Assembly: GCA_947631615.1 (NCBI GenBank)
Contig: CANRLX010000020.1
Span: 1-36,984, forward strand
From: an uncultured Acetatifactor sp.
GTDB taxonomy: Bacteria; Bacillota; Clostridia; Lachnospirales; Lachnospiraceae
Reading direction: 5' to 3'
DNA: 36,984 nucleotides
The stretch's first letter is position 1. Every line of letters begins with the position of its first letter. The position numbers were made by a program, and so were the translations under genes. Of this stretch, positions 1-9,800 are shown one piece after another. The notes below the pieces were generated by a model. That model did not search any database. It worked only from the letters and a program-made list of their open reading frames with translations, and had not been told where the DNA came from.

Positions 1-270
1 TTTCTCACCGGAAGCGGAAAAAGCCTGAACAGGCGGCAGATCTGGGCGGAGATGAAAGCCCTCTGCGGGAAAGCGGGGGTGGAGGCGAGCAAGGTGTTTC
101 CGCACAATCTGCGGCACCTGTTCGCCCGGACGTTCTACCAAGTCACCCGGGATATCGTGAGGCTGTCCGACGTGCTGGGGCACTCGTCCGTCGAGACGAC
201 TCGGATCTACCTGGTCTCCACCGGAGCGGAGCACGCCCGGATCATGGAACGGCTGGGGCTGGTTTCGTAG
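1..270 (+). CDS. Tyrosine recombinase, C-terminal part (inverton recombinase 1)
   Basis: The reading frame is open from base 1, so only the last 89 residues of a phage-integrase-type tyrosine recombinase are in view. They carry the catalytic C-terminus: an H-x-L-R-H motif (HNLRHLFA), the LGHSS motif with its histidine, and the nucleophile region ETTRIY. The same three blocks occur in the recombinase at 18868-19701 (HSFRHLFA, LGHSSLETTRVY), so the two are paralogues. The stop codon lies 4 bp before a 25-bp inverted repeat, the classic position for a dedicated inversion enzyme. Inference: this enzyme flips the 300-710 segment and so controls the giant gene at 894. N-terminal domains and start are outside the window. 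Confidence 0.9.
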   Translation, partial: FLTGSGKSLNRRQIWAEMKALCGKAGVEASKVFPHNLRHLFARTFYQVTRDIVRLSDVLGHSSVETTRIYLVSTGAEHARIMERLGLVS

Positions 271-274
271 TGTA

Positions 275-299
275 TCACAAAACAAATATTTTGTCCGAA
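275..299. repeat. Left inverted repeat of invertible element 1
   Basis: These 25 bp are a perfect reverse complement of 711-735; pairing breaks at both flanks (274/736 and 300/710). The core ACAAATATTTTGT is itself an imperfect palindrome with 5-bp arms (ACAAA/TTTGT), as expected for a tyrosine-recombinase crossover site. It begins 4 bp after the recombinase stop codon. Confidence 0.92.
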
Positions 300-342
300 A
301 GAACCTGGGCTTCCTGCTTTGGGAGACCTTCTTATGAAATGG

Positions 343-371
343 ATTTTATCACTTGCGTTTTTAAAATTCAA
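343..371 (-). promoter_or_regulatory. Invertible promoter 1, facing left (OFF)
   Basis: Read on the minus strand: -35 TTGAAT (366-371), 17-bp spacer, -10 TAAAAT (343-348), preceded by TGA to give an extended -10 (TGATAAAAT). This is a strong SigA-type promoter. It now transcribes toward the left repeat and antisense into the 3' end of the recombinase gene. Confidence 0.8.
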
Positions 372-436
372 TAGGGATATCTTTGGAAATGGCATAAAAA
401 ATCAAAAAAAATAGGAAAAGACAAAAAAAGGGCAGG

Positions 437-479
437 ACAACCAGAGCCGCAGACGACGATTCTTTACGGCTCTGGTTGT
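437..479. terminator. Terminator-like hairpin inside invertible segment 1
   Basis: A perfect 13-bp stem (437-449 with 467-479) encloses a 17-nt loop. On the minus strand it is followed by CCTGCCC and a run of T residues (421-430 region), so it terminates best leftward. After inversion the T-rich side faces right, ending read-through from the recombinase gene just before the flipped promoter. On the plus strand it is followed by a weaker TTATATCCTTTT tract. Confidence 0.75.
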
Positions 480-597
480 TATATCCTTTTATAGCCATTT
501 GCTATTCCCGAAGTTTCCTTCCCTCCTTCCGAACCCAGGCGTTTGAAATTTTTTTGTACAGCCCTGTGCGCGATCCAGACAAGACCGCGCGCAGGGC

Positions 598-664
598 ATT
601 ATAGCGCCGCCGGTACTTATGCGCCGTACTTTGGCGCGTTATGTACCGCTGCAGGCGCTATTAT
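598..664. repeat. Long nested fold-back inside segment 1
   Basis: The arms ATTATAGCGCC (598-608) and GGCGCTATTAT (654-664 region) pair, as do CGGTAC (611-616) and GTACCG (643-648), and GCGCC (621-625) with GGCGC (633-637). The result is one long imperfect hairpin of about 67 nt. There is no T tract, so it is not an ordinary terminator. It may be a cruciform or a structural element of the switch. Confidence 0.6.
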
Positions 665-710
665 AGCGGAAGCGTGCCTGCGGCGGCTTGTCCGGGAAGC
701 GCACGGACGC

Positions 711-735
711 TTCGGACAAAATATTTGTTTTGTGA
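711..735. repeat. Right inverted repeat of invertible element 1
   Basis: Perfect reverse complement of 275-299 over 25 bp. It stays at the gene-proximal side after inversion and would lie in the 5' leader of the giant gene mRNA. Confidence 0.92.
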
Positions 736-759
736 CCAAAGTCTCGGCACGGTGTCACA

Positions 760-776
760 ACAAAATATTTGTTTTG
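760..776. repeat. Third copy of the recombination-site core
   Basis: The 17-bp core ACAAAATATTTGTTTTG of the right repeat (716-732) recurs here in direct orientation, 44 bp downstream. It is preceded by GTGTCACA, which echoes the GTGTATCACA flanking the left repeat. It could be an accessory recombinase-binding site or an alternative crossover site. Confidence 0.7.
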
Positions 777-893
777 GGATAAATGTCTGGCGTGCCCTGC
801 GGCAGGTCGTCAGGCGCACCGCCTAGTAACGGAGCGAGGCGCTCCGGCATTTGATAGATTAGGATGGCTGCATATTCAAAGGAGGCTTTTGGT

Positions 894-3800
894 ATGAGAT
901 GCAGAATAAAACATGGGATAAGACAATGGTTTGCGGGATTCCTGTCGGTGGTCATGCTCATTTCCATGCTGCCTGTGACCGCGTATGCGGAGGGAGAAGG
1001 CGCGCCGGAAAAAACTGAAATAGAGCAGATACAGGAGCTGATCGATGCGCTGCCCAATGCGGAGGAGATCACAGCGGACAGCCGGACAGCGGTACGGGAA
1101 CAGATGGACGCCATAGATGCGGCCCTGTCGGAACTGGACGGGGAAGAGACGGCAAAGCTGGATGCCGCCCGCTATGAGGCGGCGCTGTCCGCCCTCTCTG
1201 CCTTGGACAGCACTACGGGAACCGAAACCGAAAAGAATGGGGCAGACCCCAACAACCGGAAGGGCACGACTCCGGTGCCGGAAAGTAATGAAAGTAAGGA
1301 AACAGGATCGGACACCGTGACGGGCGGAGATCTGCACACGGGGACGGCTGTGAAACGAGTGCAGTCTATGATAGATGCCTTGCCGGATGCGGAGACCGTC
1401 ACCGCCGACAATCGGGCCGACGTGGAGGCACAGCTTACGGCCATCGACGAGGCGAAGCTGGCCCTGTCCCAGGAGGAACTGGACGCCCTGGACATCACCC
1501 GCTATGACGACGTCGTTTTGGCCTTACTTGCGCTGGAAGGGATTTCCGGGATCAATCCGATTGCTTTGTCGGAAGAGGATCACAACATGGCAGACGGCAG
1601 CCTGACCATCAGCGCAGACGGCAGTTACACCGTCACCGGCACTACCACCTCCAATAAGATCCTTGTGAAGAACAACGCGAAGGCCACGATCACCCTGAAT
1701 AACGTGAGCGTGACCAGCAGTGGCTGCGCCTTTGACATCCAGAGCGGTAATGTGACGCTGATCCTGGCGGATGGGACGACCAACTCCTTCACCAGCAACA
1801 ACTATTATGCCGGTATTCATGTGGCGGAAGGCGCGTCCCTCACGATCGATGGCACAGGCACGTTAAACGCGGTCTCGAAAGAAGTGACCAGTGCGAGCGA
1901 GCCCTTTGACAAGACTCTTGGCGCGGGCATCGGCGGCAACGGCGGTACCGAAACGATAACCACCGAGGACAACGCGGGCAGCATCACCATAGAGGGCGGT
2001 ACGATCAACGCCAAAAGCGAGGGCGACGGCGCGGGTATCGGCGGCGGCTGGACAAATGGTTCAGCACACGGGAGTTTTCGGTCTATCACCATTAACGGCG
2101 GCAAGGTGACGGCCGAGAGCGGCGGCAACGGCGCGGGCATCGGCTGTGGCTGCTGGGCCGCTGAAATGGGGACGATCAACATAAACGGCGGCGAGATCCA
2201 TGCCAAGAGCGCGTCGCCAGCCAATCAATCCTATGCCATCGGGTACGCGCATAGAGGCACGGATTTTGAAAGCAACGTATCCGTCGAGGGCGGCGTGATC
2301 TTTACGGAAGGCCCCAATGGGCGCGGGATTGGCGCGAAGTCGCTGACGAAGAATAACTGCCTGATTGTTTCCGAATCCAACAGCGTTGAGATTAAAGGGA
2401 ACCCCACGATCACAGAGGATGTCACCCTTCCCTCCGGCAAGAACCTGACGATCCCTTCCGGCAGCACCCTCACGGTAGCGGACGGAGCGACGCTGACTGT
2501 GGCAAAAGGGGCAAACCTCACGGTAGCGGCAGGAGCAACGCTGACCGTGGAAACAGATGCGGCGCTGACCGTAGCGACAGGGGCGACGCTGACGAACAAC
2601 AGCACGATTGTAAACCATGGGAAGATCGTTCAGGATGGAACCATCAACGGAAGCGGGAAGATAGAAGGAAATCCGGCCTCCGTTTACAAGCTGAGCGTCA
2701 CCGCTCCTGTTTTGGCCAGCGCGACAGAGGGCTACAGCCAGACGGAGGCCCAGCCCATAACCATCCAAAATACAGGCACCATGGAGGCTGTGATTTCTAA
2801 GGTAACGGTCAGCGGCAGCGAATTTACGATAAGCGAAGACGGAGGATCCGATCATACGGTCGCGGTTGGCGGGACAAACACGAGTTGGAAAATTCAACCC
2901 AGAACCGGACTTATGACAGGGATTCACACTGCCACCGTCACTGTCACCTACGACGGCGGCAAGACGGCGACGGCACAGGTATCTTTTGTCGTGAAGTATG
3001 CTGAGGATATTCTGTTGGATGTTTCCAAAAGGTCTCTGCGCTTTGATTCTGACGGTCGGTATACCGTCACGGGAACCACGAGCGCAAATACCATCACCGT
3101 GACCGGAGGCAATGTGGAGCTTGTGCTGGACAGCGTAAGCATTACCAGCAGTGGCTGCGCCTTTGACATCCAGGGCGGCAAAGTGACGCTGATCCTGGCG
3201 GACGGAACCACCAACTCCTTCACCACCAGCGGCAATAACGCGGGTATCTATGTTGCCCAAAACGCATACCTCACGATCAAGGGAAACGGCGCGCTGAACG
3301 CCACCAGCACAGGTCAGGGCGCGGGCATTGGCGGGAGTCAGAATAAACCGGCGGGATATATCACTATCGAGAGCGGGACTGTCACGGCCAAGAGTAACGG
3401 TGACGGAGCGGGTATCGGCGGCGGTCATACCAATCAGGGTGGCTCAGGCGGAGTCTTCCAGTCTATCACCATCACTGGCGGTAAAGTGACAGCTGAGAGT
3501 GGCGGTAACGGCGCGGGCATCGGTGGTGGATGCTGGGGCAAGAAAATTGGGTCGATTACAATCTCCGGCGGGGAGATCCATGCCAAAACAGCAGCGAAAA
3601 CAACTAGCAAACCGACATCGGGATCTATAGTATACGACATTGGTTATGGATACGGCACCCAAAATACGGGCGCAATTAACATCACTGGCGGTTTGATTTT
3701 CACTGAGGGCACACGTGGACGTGGTATTAAAGGAAGCTCAGGAACGCAAAGCAACTGCGTGCTCTTCCAATACAATGGCACCGTTGAAGTTAAAGGAAAC

Positions 3801-6800
3801 CCCACGATCACAGGCAATGTTACGCTCAGCAAGAACCTGACGATCCCCTCCGGCCACACCCTCACGGTAGCGGACGGAGCGACGCTGACTGTGGCAAAGG
3901 GAACAACGCTCACGGTATCGGAAGGTGCGCAGCTGACCGTGGAAACAAATGGAACGCTGATTGTGGAAGGGACGCTGACCAACAACAACATCATTCAGAA
4001 TGACGGCACGATCAATCAGCTTGGGACAATCGATGGATCAGGAACGATAAACGGAAAACAGCCCGGAAAGTACGGGCTGAGCGTCGCTGTTTCTAATTTT
4101 GCCAGCGCGCCGGAGGGTTACAGCCTGCCGGAGGCCCAGCCCATAACCATCCGGAATACGGGCAATATGGAGGTCACGATTTCCGATGTAACGGTTAGCG
4201 GCCACGACTTTACGATAATCAAAGGATCCGATGATACGGTCGCGGTCGACGGGACAAACACGAGCTGGAAAATTCAACCCCAACTCGGGCTTGCCGCAGG
4301 AAATCACACCGCTACGGTTACGGTTACCTACAACGGAGGCAAACCGGCGACGACACAGGTATCCTTTGCCGTGACGTACGCCCCCGGCGATACGCTGGAT
4401 GTTTCCAAACGATCTCTGCTCTTTGATTCGGACTGCCAGCATACCATCATAGGAACCACGACCGCGAATACCATCACGGTGACCAAAGGCAACGTGGAGC
4501 TTGAGTTGGACAGTGTAAGCATCACCAGCGGCAAGTGTGCCTTTGACATCAAGGGCGGCAATGTGACGCTGATCCTGAAGGACGGAACCACCAATTCCTT
4601 TATCAGCGGCGGCCATTATGCCGGCATCCATGTGGCGGAGGGCGCGACCCTCACGATCAAGGGAAACGGTACGTTGAACGCCACCGCGAAGAAGCCCAGC
4701 GATAATACTATCAGCGGCGCGGGCATCGGCGGAAATTATGACGACAATGCCGGCAGTATCACGATTGAGAGCGGTACGGTCGTTGCCAAAAGCGAGGGCG
4801 ACGGCGCGGGCATCGGCGGCGGTCATGCCAACGACGATGCCGGACAAAAATACGGACAATTCAAGTCCATTACGATTAACGGCGGTAAGGTGACGGCGGA
4901 GAGCGGCGGCAACGGAGCCGGTATCGGCTGCGGCTGCTGGGCAAAGGCCATGGGGGCTATCAACATAAACGGCGGCGAGATCCATGCCAAGACCGCGTCG
5001 ACAAAAGCCTACGATATCGGCTACGGGTATAAAGACGATAGCGATAAGTTTGATAGTCCCATCACCATAAAAGGCGGCGTGATCTTTACGGAGGGCTCCA
5101 GGAATCGCGGGATTGGCGCGAAGGAGGGGACGTTGGTAGAGGGTGACAGCCTGGATGACTGCCTGATTGTCCCTTACTCCGGCGATGTTAAGTGCTACGG
5201 GAATCCTACGATCACAGGCGATATTACGATCCCCTCCGGCAAGACCCTGACCGTTCCCGCTGGGCATACCCTCACGGTAGCGGAAGGGGCGACCCTCACG
5301 ATAGTGGAGGGAGCGACGCTGACGGTAGAAGACAACGGGAAGATTGTAAACTATGGCAGAATCATCGTTTACGGGACGATGAACGGAAGAGACAAGGTGA
5401 CAGAACATTCGGCGGAAGTGTACTGTCTGCAGGTCACGGTTCCCACCTTTGGCAATTTGGTGGAGGGCTACCCACAGCAGGAGGCCAAGACCGTCACGAT
5501 CAGGAATACGGGGACGGTAGCCGCCAACGTTTCCGAAGTGAAGCTCAGCGGAAACGGATTTGATTTAAACACCGGAACAATCGGGAAACTGGAGTCGGGA
5601 GCATCCGATACCTCATGGACGATCCGGCCCCAGTCGGGATTGACCGACGGGCTTTATACCGCCACCCTCACGGTCGCCTATGACGGCGGAAAGAAAGAGA
5701 CGAAACAGATATCCCTTCAGGTTGTCAACGAACCCATATCATATCTGGACAGTGATGGCTCGGAAAAGGAATGTGATAATTGGGAAACGGTCAGGAGCGA
5801 CGTGACGGACTGGAGTAGTGCAAACGGGTATGGTGGATGGTATGGTCTGGATCGGGACGTTACGGTTTCCGGGCGCATCATCGTGAATGGGAATGTGAAC
5901 CTGATTTTAAAGGACGGCTGTACCCTCTCCGCGTTACAGGGGATTACGGTACGTTATCACAACACTCTGACAATCTATGCACAGTCCGCCGATGCCGATA
6001 CCATGGGTGCGCTGTCTGCGAGCGGCGCACCGTGGGGGTGTGCGGGAATCGGCGGAGATCAGGTGAACGATACGAAAGGTGCAGGCAATATCATAATCAA
6101 CGGCGGTAAGATCACCGCAGTCGGAGGCAATTACTCGGCCGGTATCGGAGGCGGCAATACAGGTTATGGCGGACATATTACCATCAACGGAGGTGTGGTG
6201 ACCGCCACCGGCACCGGAGGCGGGGCCGGCATTGGAGGCGGCTCCGGTGAAAACGGCCGGTGCGGATATATTACCATCAACGGCGGTACGGTGACTGCCA
6301 CCGGAAGAGGAGGCGGAGCCGGCATCGGAGGCGGTAATAATAGTACTGTCCAGAACACGGAGGGTATTACCATCAACGGCGGTACGGTGACTGCCAGCGG
6401 CAATGGAGAAGGCGGGGCCGGTATCGGTGATGGCGCAAACACCAGAGCAAGCGTACCTTTTTCCACCGGTGCAAACGGCGACGCCGTGATTCATGCGGAC
6501 AGAATTTCGGATAAAACGAAGCAGAGTAGCTGGAGCGGCGTCATTTTTGAGGGAGAAAGCGGCCAGGTGTACGGAGATCCGGTCCCAACGGAGGATTTTG
6601 AGGTGAGGAGCGGGGAGACGCTGAAGGTGCCAAAGGGGAAGTCCCTGACCGTTGCCGACGGCGTGACCCTGACAAATAGCGGCACCGTCAATATCGAAAG
6701 TGACGGTCATGTCTATAAGGAAGAGCGCGGCACGATCACCGGAAATACCATCAACTGGGAAGCTCCGCCCTATCAATTAAGCGTTGCCGATATCACCTTT

Positions 6801-9800
6801 GACGATGCGCAGTACGGGTATACCCAGCCATCCAGCCAGGTGATCACGATCACCAATACCGGCTCCGGTTCTTATAACCCCGTGATCAAAAGCGTGACGC
6901 TGGACGGAACAGGCTTTACGCTCGAGAAAGGAACCTGTGTGGCGGTAGAGAAGAGCGCCCCCAACGAGTCCTGGAAGATTCGGCCCGACAGCAATCTGTC
7001 GGTCGGAGAATATACGGCCAGCATAATTGTCACTTACGGGGAAAGCGGCAGTGGTGTCACCAAGACTGCCACGGCGGAAGTGTCCTTTACCGTCACCAAG
7101 ACAAAACCCACGGTTACCGTGGAGGCGTCGACGGCGGACGGGAAGCTAAACTACGGCGACGACATCACCCTCACCGCCACGGTGAGCGCGGACGGTGTGG
7201 ACGCGAAAGATATCACCGGCGAGGTGGAATTTAAGATCGGAGAAACCTCCCTGGGCACCGCGCCGCTGCAGACGGACGCGTCCACCACCGGCGCCACTCT
7301 GATCATTTCCGGTTCCGACCGGAAGACGCAGAAGGCCCTGTTTGGGGACAGCGGCGATACCTCTGTCACCCTCACCGTTTCCTACGGCGGAAATGACCGT
7401 ATCGGGGAGCAGACGAAAACGGCAGATGTGGCCGTAAAACCCAAGGAGCTGACCTTCTCCTTCACGCCGAAAAACAAGACATACGACGGAGATGCTTCGG
7501 TGGAGGGAGATTTCGGCGATTTCTCCGGCCAGCTGCTGGCGGAGGAAGGAACCACGGATGAGGTAACCATAAAGAGCTATACCGCCAGTGCTGGGGACGC
7601 AGATGCCGGAACCGGAAAGTCTGTCACGGTGACGGAGATCACGCTGGACGGAGCGGACGCGAAATACTACACGCCGGGTAGTCTGCCGGATGCGGTCGAC
7701 TGCGGGACGGTGGACATTGCCCGTGCGGAGGCCCGGGTGACCGGAGAGCCTGCCGGTGCAAAGGATCTTTGCTACACCGGAGCGGCCCAGGAGCTTCTCA
7801 CCGCAGAGGCGGTCTGCATGGGCGGCACCATGAAATACTTTGTGGGGGAGAAGGACGACACTTCCCGGCCCGGCGCGGAGGCGGTGTGGACGGAGCTTCT
7901 TTCCGATATTACGGCCACGGAGACGGGGACGTACACCGTCTGGTACAAGGTCGAAGGGGATGGAAACCATAGCAGTACGGAACCGGCCTCCCTTTCCGTC
8001 ACGATCGGGAGGGCGGATACTTCCGTCACGGTTACGGCCGCTTTGGCGTCTGCCGGGGAGGGAGCGCTGACCTACGGTGAGGACATCACCCTCACCGCCA
8101 CAGTGGACTCCGACAGCATCGATGCGTCCTGCGCGGAAGAAATCACCGGAGAGGTGGAATTTAAGATCGGAGAAACCTCCCTGGGCACCGCGCCGTTACA
8201 GACCGCTGCGGCCACCCTGACCATTTCCGGATCCGACAGGGAGAAGCAGCACGCTTTGTTCGGAGAGAGCGGCAGTACTACCCTCACCGCCAGATACGGC
8301 GGCGACGCTAACTGTAACGAGAGCGACGGCAGCGAAACGGTCACGATGGCCAAGCGGGATCTGCCCTACACCGTCACTGCCCAGGATCGGGAATTTGTGC
8401 CGGACGATAATGTGGTCGCGGTCACTCTGACTCCCGACACACCGGTGAAAGGGGAGGATCTGACGCTGACCGCCACCGGCAGAGTGGAGAAGGCAGACGC
8501 AGGTATCTACGATACGATCTCGCTCTCTGACATTACCCTGACCGGCGAGGATGGGAAGTATTACAATCCGGTGGCGGAGACCGCCACGGTGAAGGTCACC
8601 GTCGAGATCCGCAAGATACGGGCCAAGGTGGATACTCCGCCTGTGGGCGCCTCGAATCTTGCCTACACCGGAGAACCCCAGGAGCTTCTCGCCGCAGAGG
8701 CGGTCTGCACCGGAGGCACTTTGCAGTACTTTGTAGGGGAGAAGGACGATCCCTCGCTGCCTGCAGCGGACGTAGAGTGGACGGAGCTTCTTTCCGACGT
8801 CACGGCCACGGAGGCGGGGACGTACACTGTCTGGTACAGGGCCTATGAGGATCCGGATTATACGACCAGTGAAATAGGGTCTGTCACGGTGGTCCTGGAA
8901 AAGGCTCCGGCCCAGGTCGATACGGCGCCCGTCGGGGCGGCGGATCTTGCCTACACCGGAGAACCCCAGGAGCTTCTCGCCGGGGAGGCGGTCTGCACCG
9001 GAGGCACCTTGCAGTATTTTGCAGGGGAGAAGGACGATCCCTCGCTGCCCGAAGCGGACGCAGCGTGGACGGAGCTTCTTTCCGATATCACGGCCACGGA
9101 GGCGGGGACGTACACCGTCTGGTACAAAGTGACCGGGGATGAAAATCATAAAGACACCGAACCTGCGTCCCTCACCGTCTCCATCGAGAAGGCTTCCGGT
9201 CAGGCGTCTGTCTCTCTGGAGGATTATCTCTGCGGGGATACGGACACCCTTCCCGTGCCCCAGTCGGAGACCAACGGCACGGAGAAGGTGACGTATTTCT
9301 ATAAGGAGAAAGACGCGCAGGAGGACGCCTACCGCGCCGAAAGGCCCCTGGTGGCGGGCGAATACACGGTGAAGGCGGTCTTTGAGGAGACGGCGAACTA
9401 TCGGGAGGCCGTGGCCACGGCGGACTTTTCTGTCACGCACCGGTTTGACACCGGATGGAATGTGGGAGCGGACGGCGTCTACCAGACCTGCCCGTGCCAC
9501 ACGGACTTTCGTCTGACACAGAACGGAATTTCCCAGGTTCCGGAGGCTTTGCGGGAAAACGAGACGTTAAACACTCCGGAGAAGATTGTACGGGCACTGA
9601 GGGAGGAGGCGGCCGAGAAGGCTTCCGTACCGGAGCAGGACACCGTCGTGTACGACGTAACGCTCCAGATCAAGGACAGCGGCTCCGGCTGGACGGAGAT
9701 GACGGATGAGAGCCTTCCCGCGGAAGGCATCGAGGTCACGCTGCCCTATCCGGAGGGAACGGACGCACGCTATACCTTCACGGTGATTCACATGATTACC

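Larger units (their letters stand above)
300..710. other. Invertible DNA segment 1 (promoter switch, OFF orientation in this sequence)
   Basis: This is the 411 bp enclosed by the perfect 25-bp inverted repeats. I see no credible gene in it. It contains a strong promoter reading left (343-371 on the minus strand), a terminator-like hairpin behind that promoter (437-479), a second hairpin at 561-597 (stem of 12 with one wobble) and a long fold-back at 598-664. No good promoter reads right toward the giant gene in the present orientation: the TATTAT at 659-664 has no -35 partner at 16-18 bp. Inversion maps position p to 1010-p. It would move the promoter to about 639-667 on the plus strand, with the start of transcription near 674 and a leader of about 220 nt to the ATG at 894. 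Confidence 0.85.

Noticed and set aside
561..597. Hairpin GCCCTGTGCGCG / CGCGCGCAGGGC as a terminator
   Set aside because: The stem is strong but has no T tract on either strand (the adjacent run reads as A residues on the minus strand), so it is left as part of the invertible segment.
2061..5408. Long minus-strand open frames of about 455 residues (2061-3428, 4038-5408)
   Set aside because: They mirror the repetitive codons of the giant gene on the opposite strand. They have no ribosome-binding site, no recognisable domain, and the plus frame has a signal peptide, modules and anchor.
1900..6450. Regular repeats in the giant gene as a possible CRISPR array
   Set aside because: The repeats are in frame, encode glycine-rich strands, vary in spacing and are not separated by unique spacers of constant length. 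There are no cas genes.
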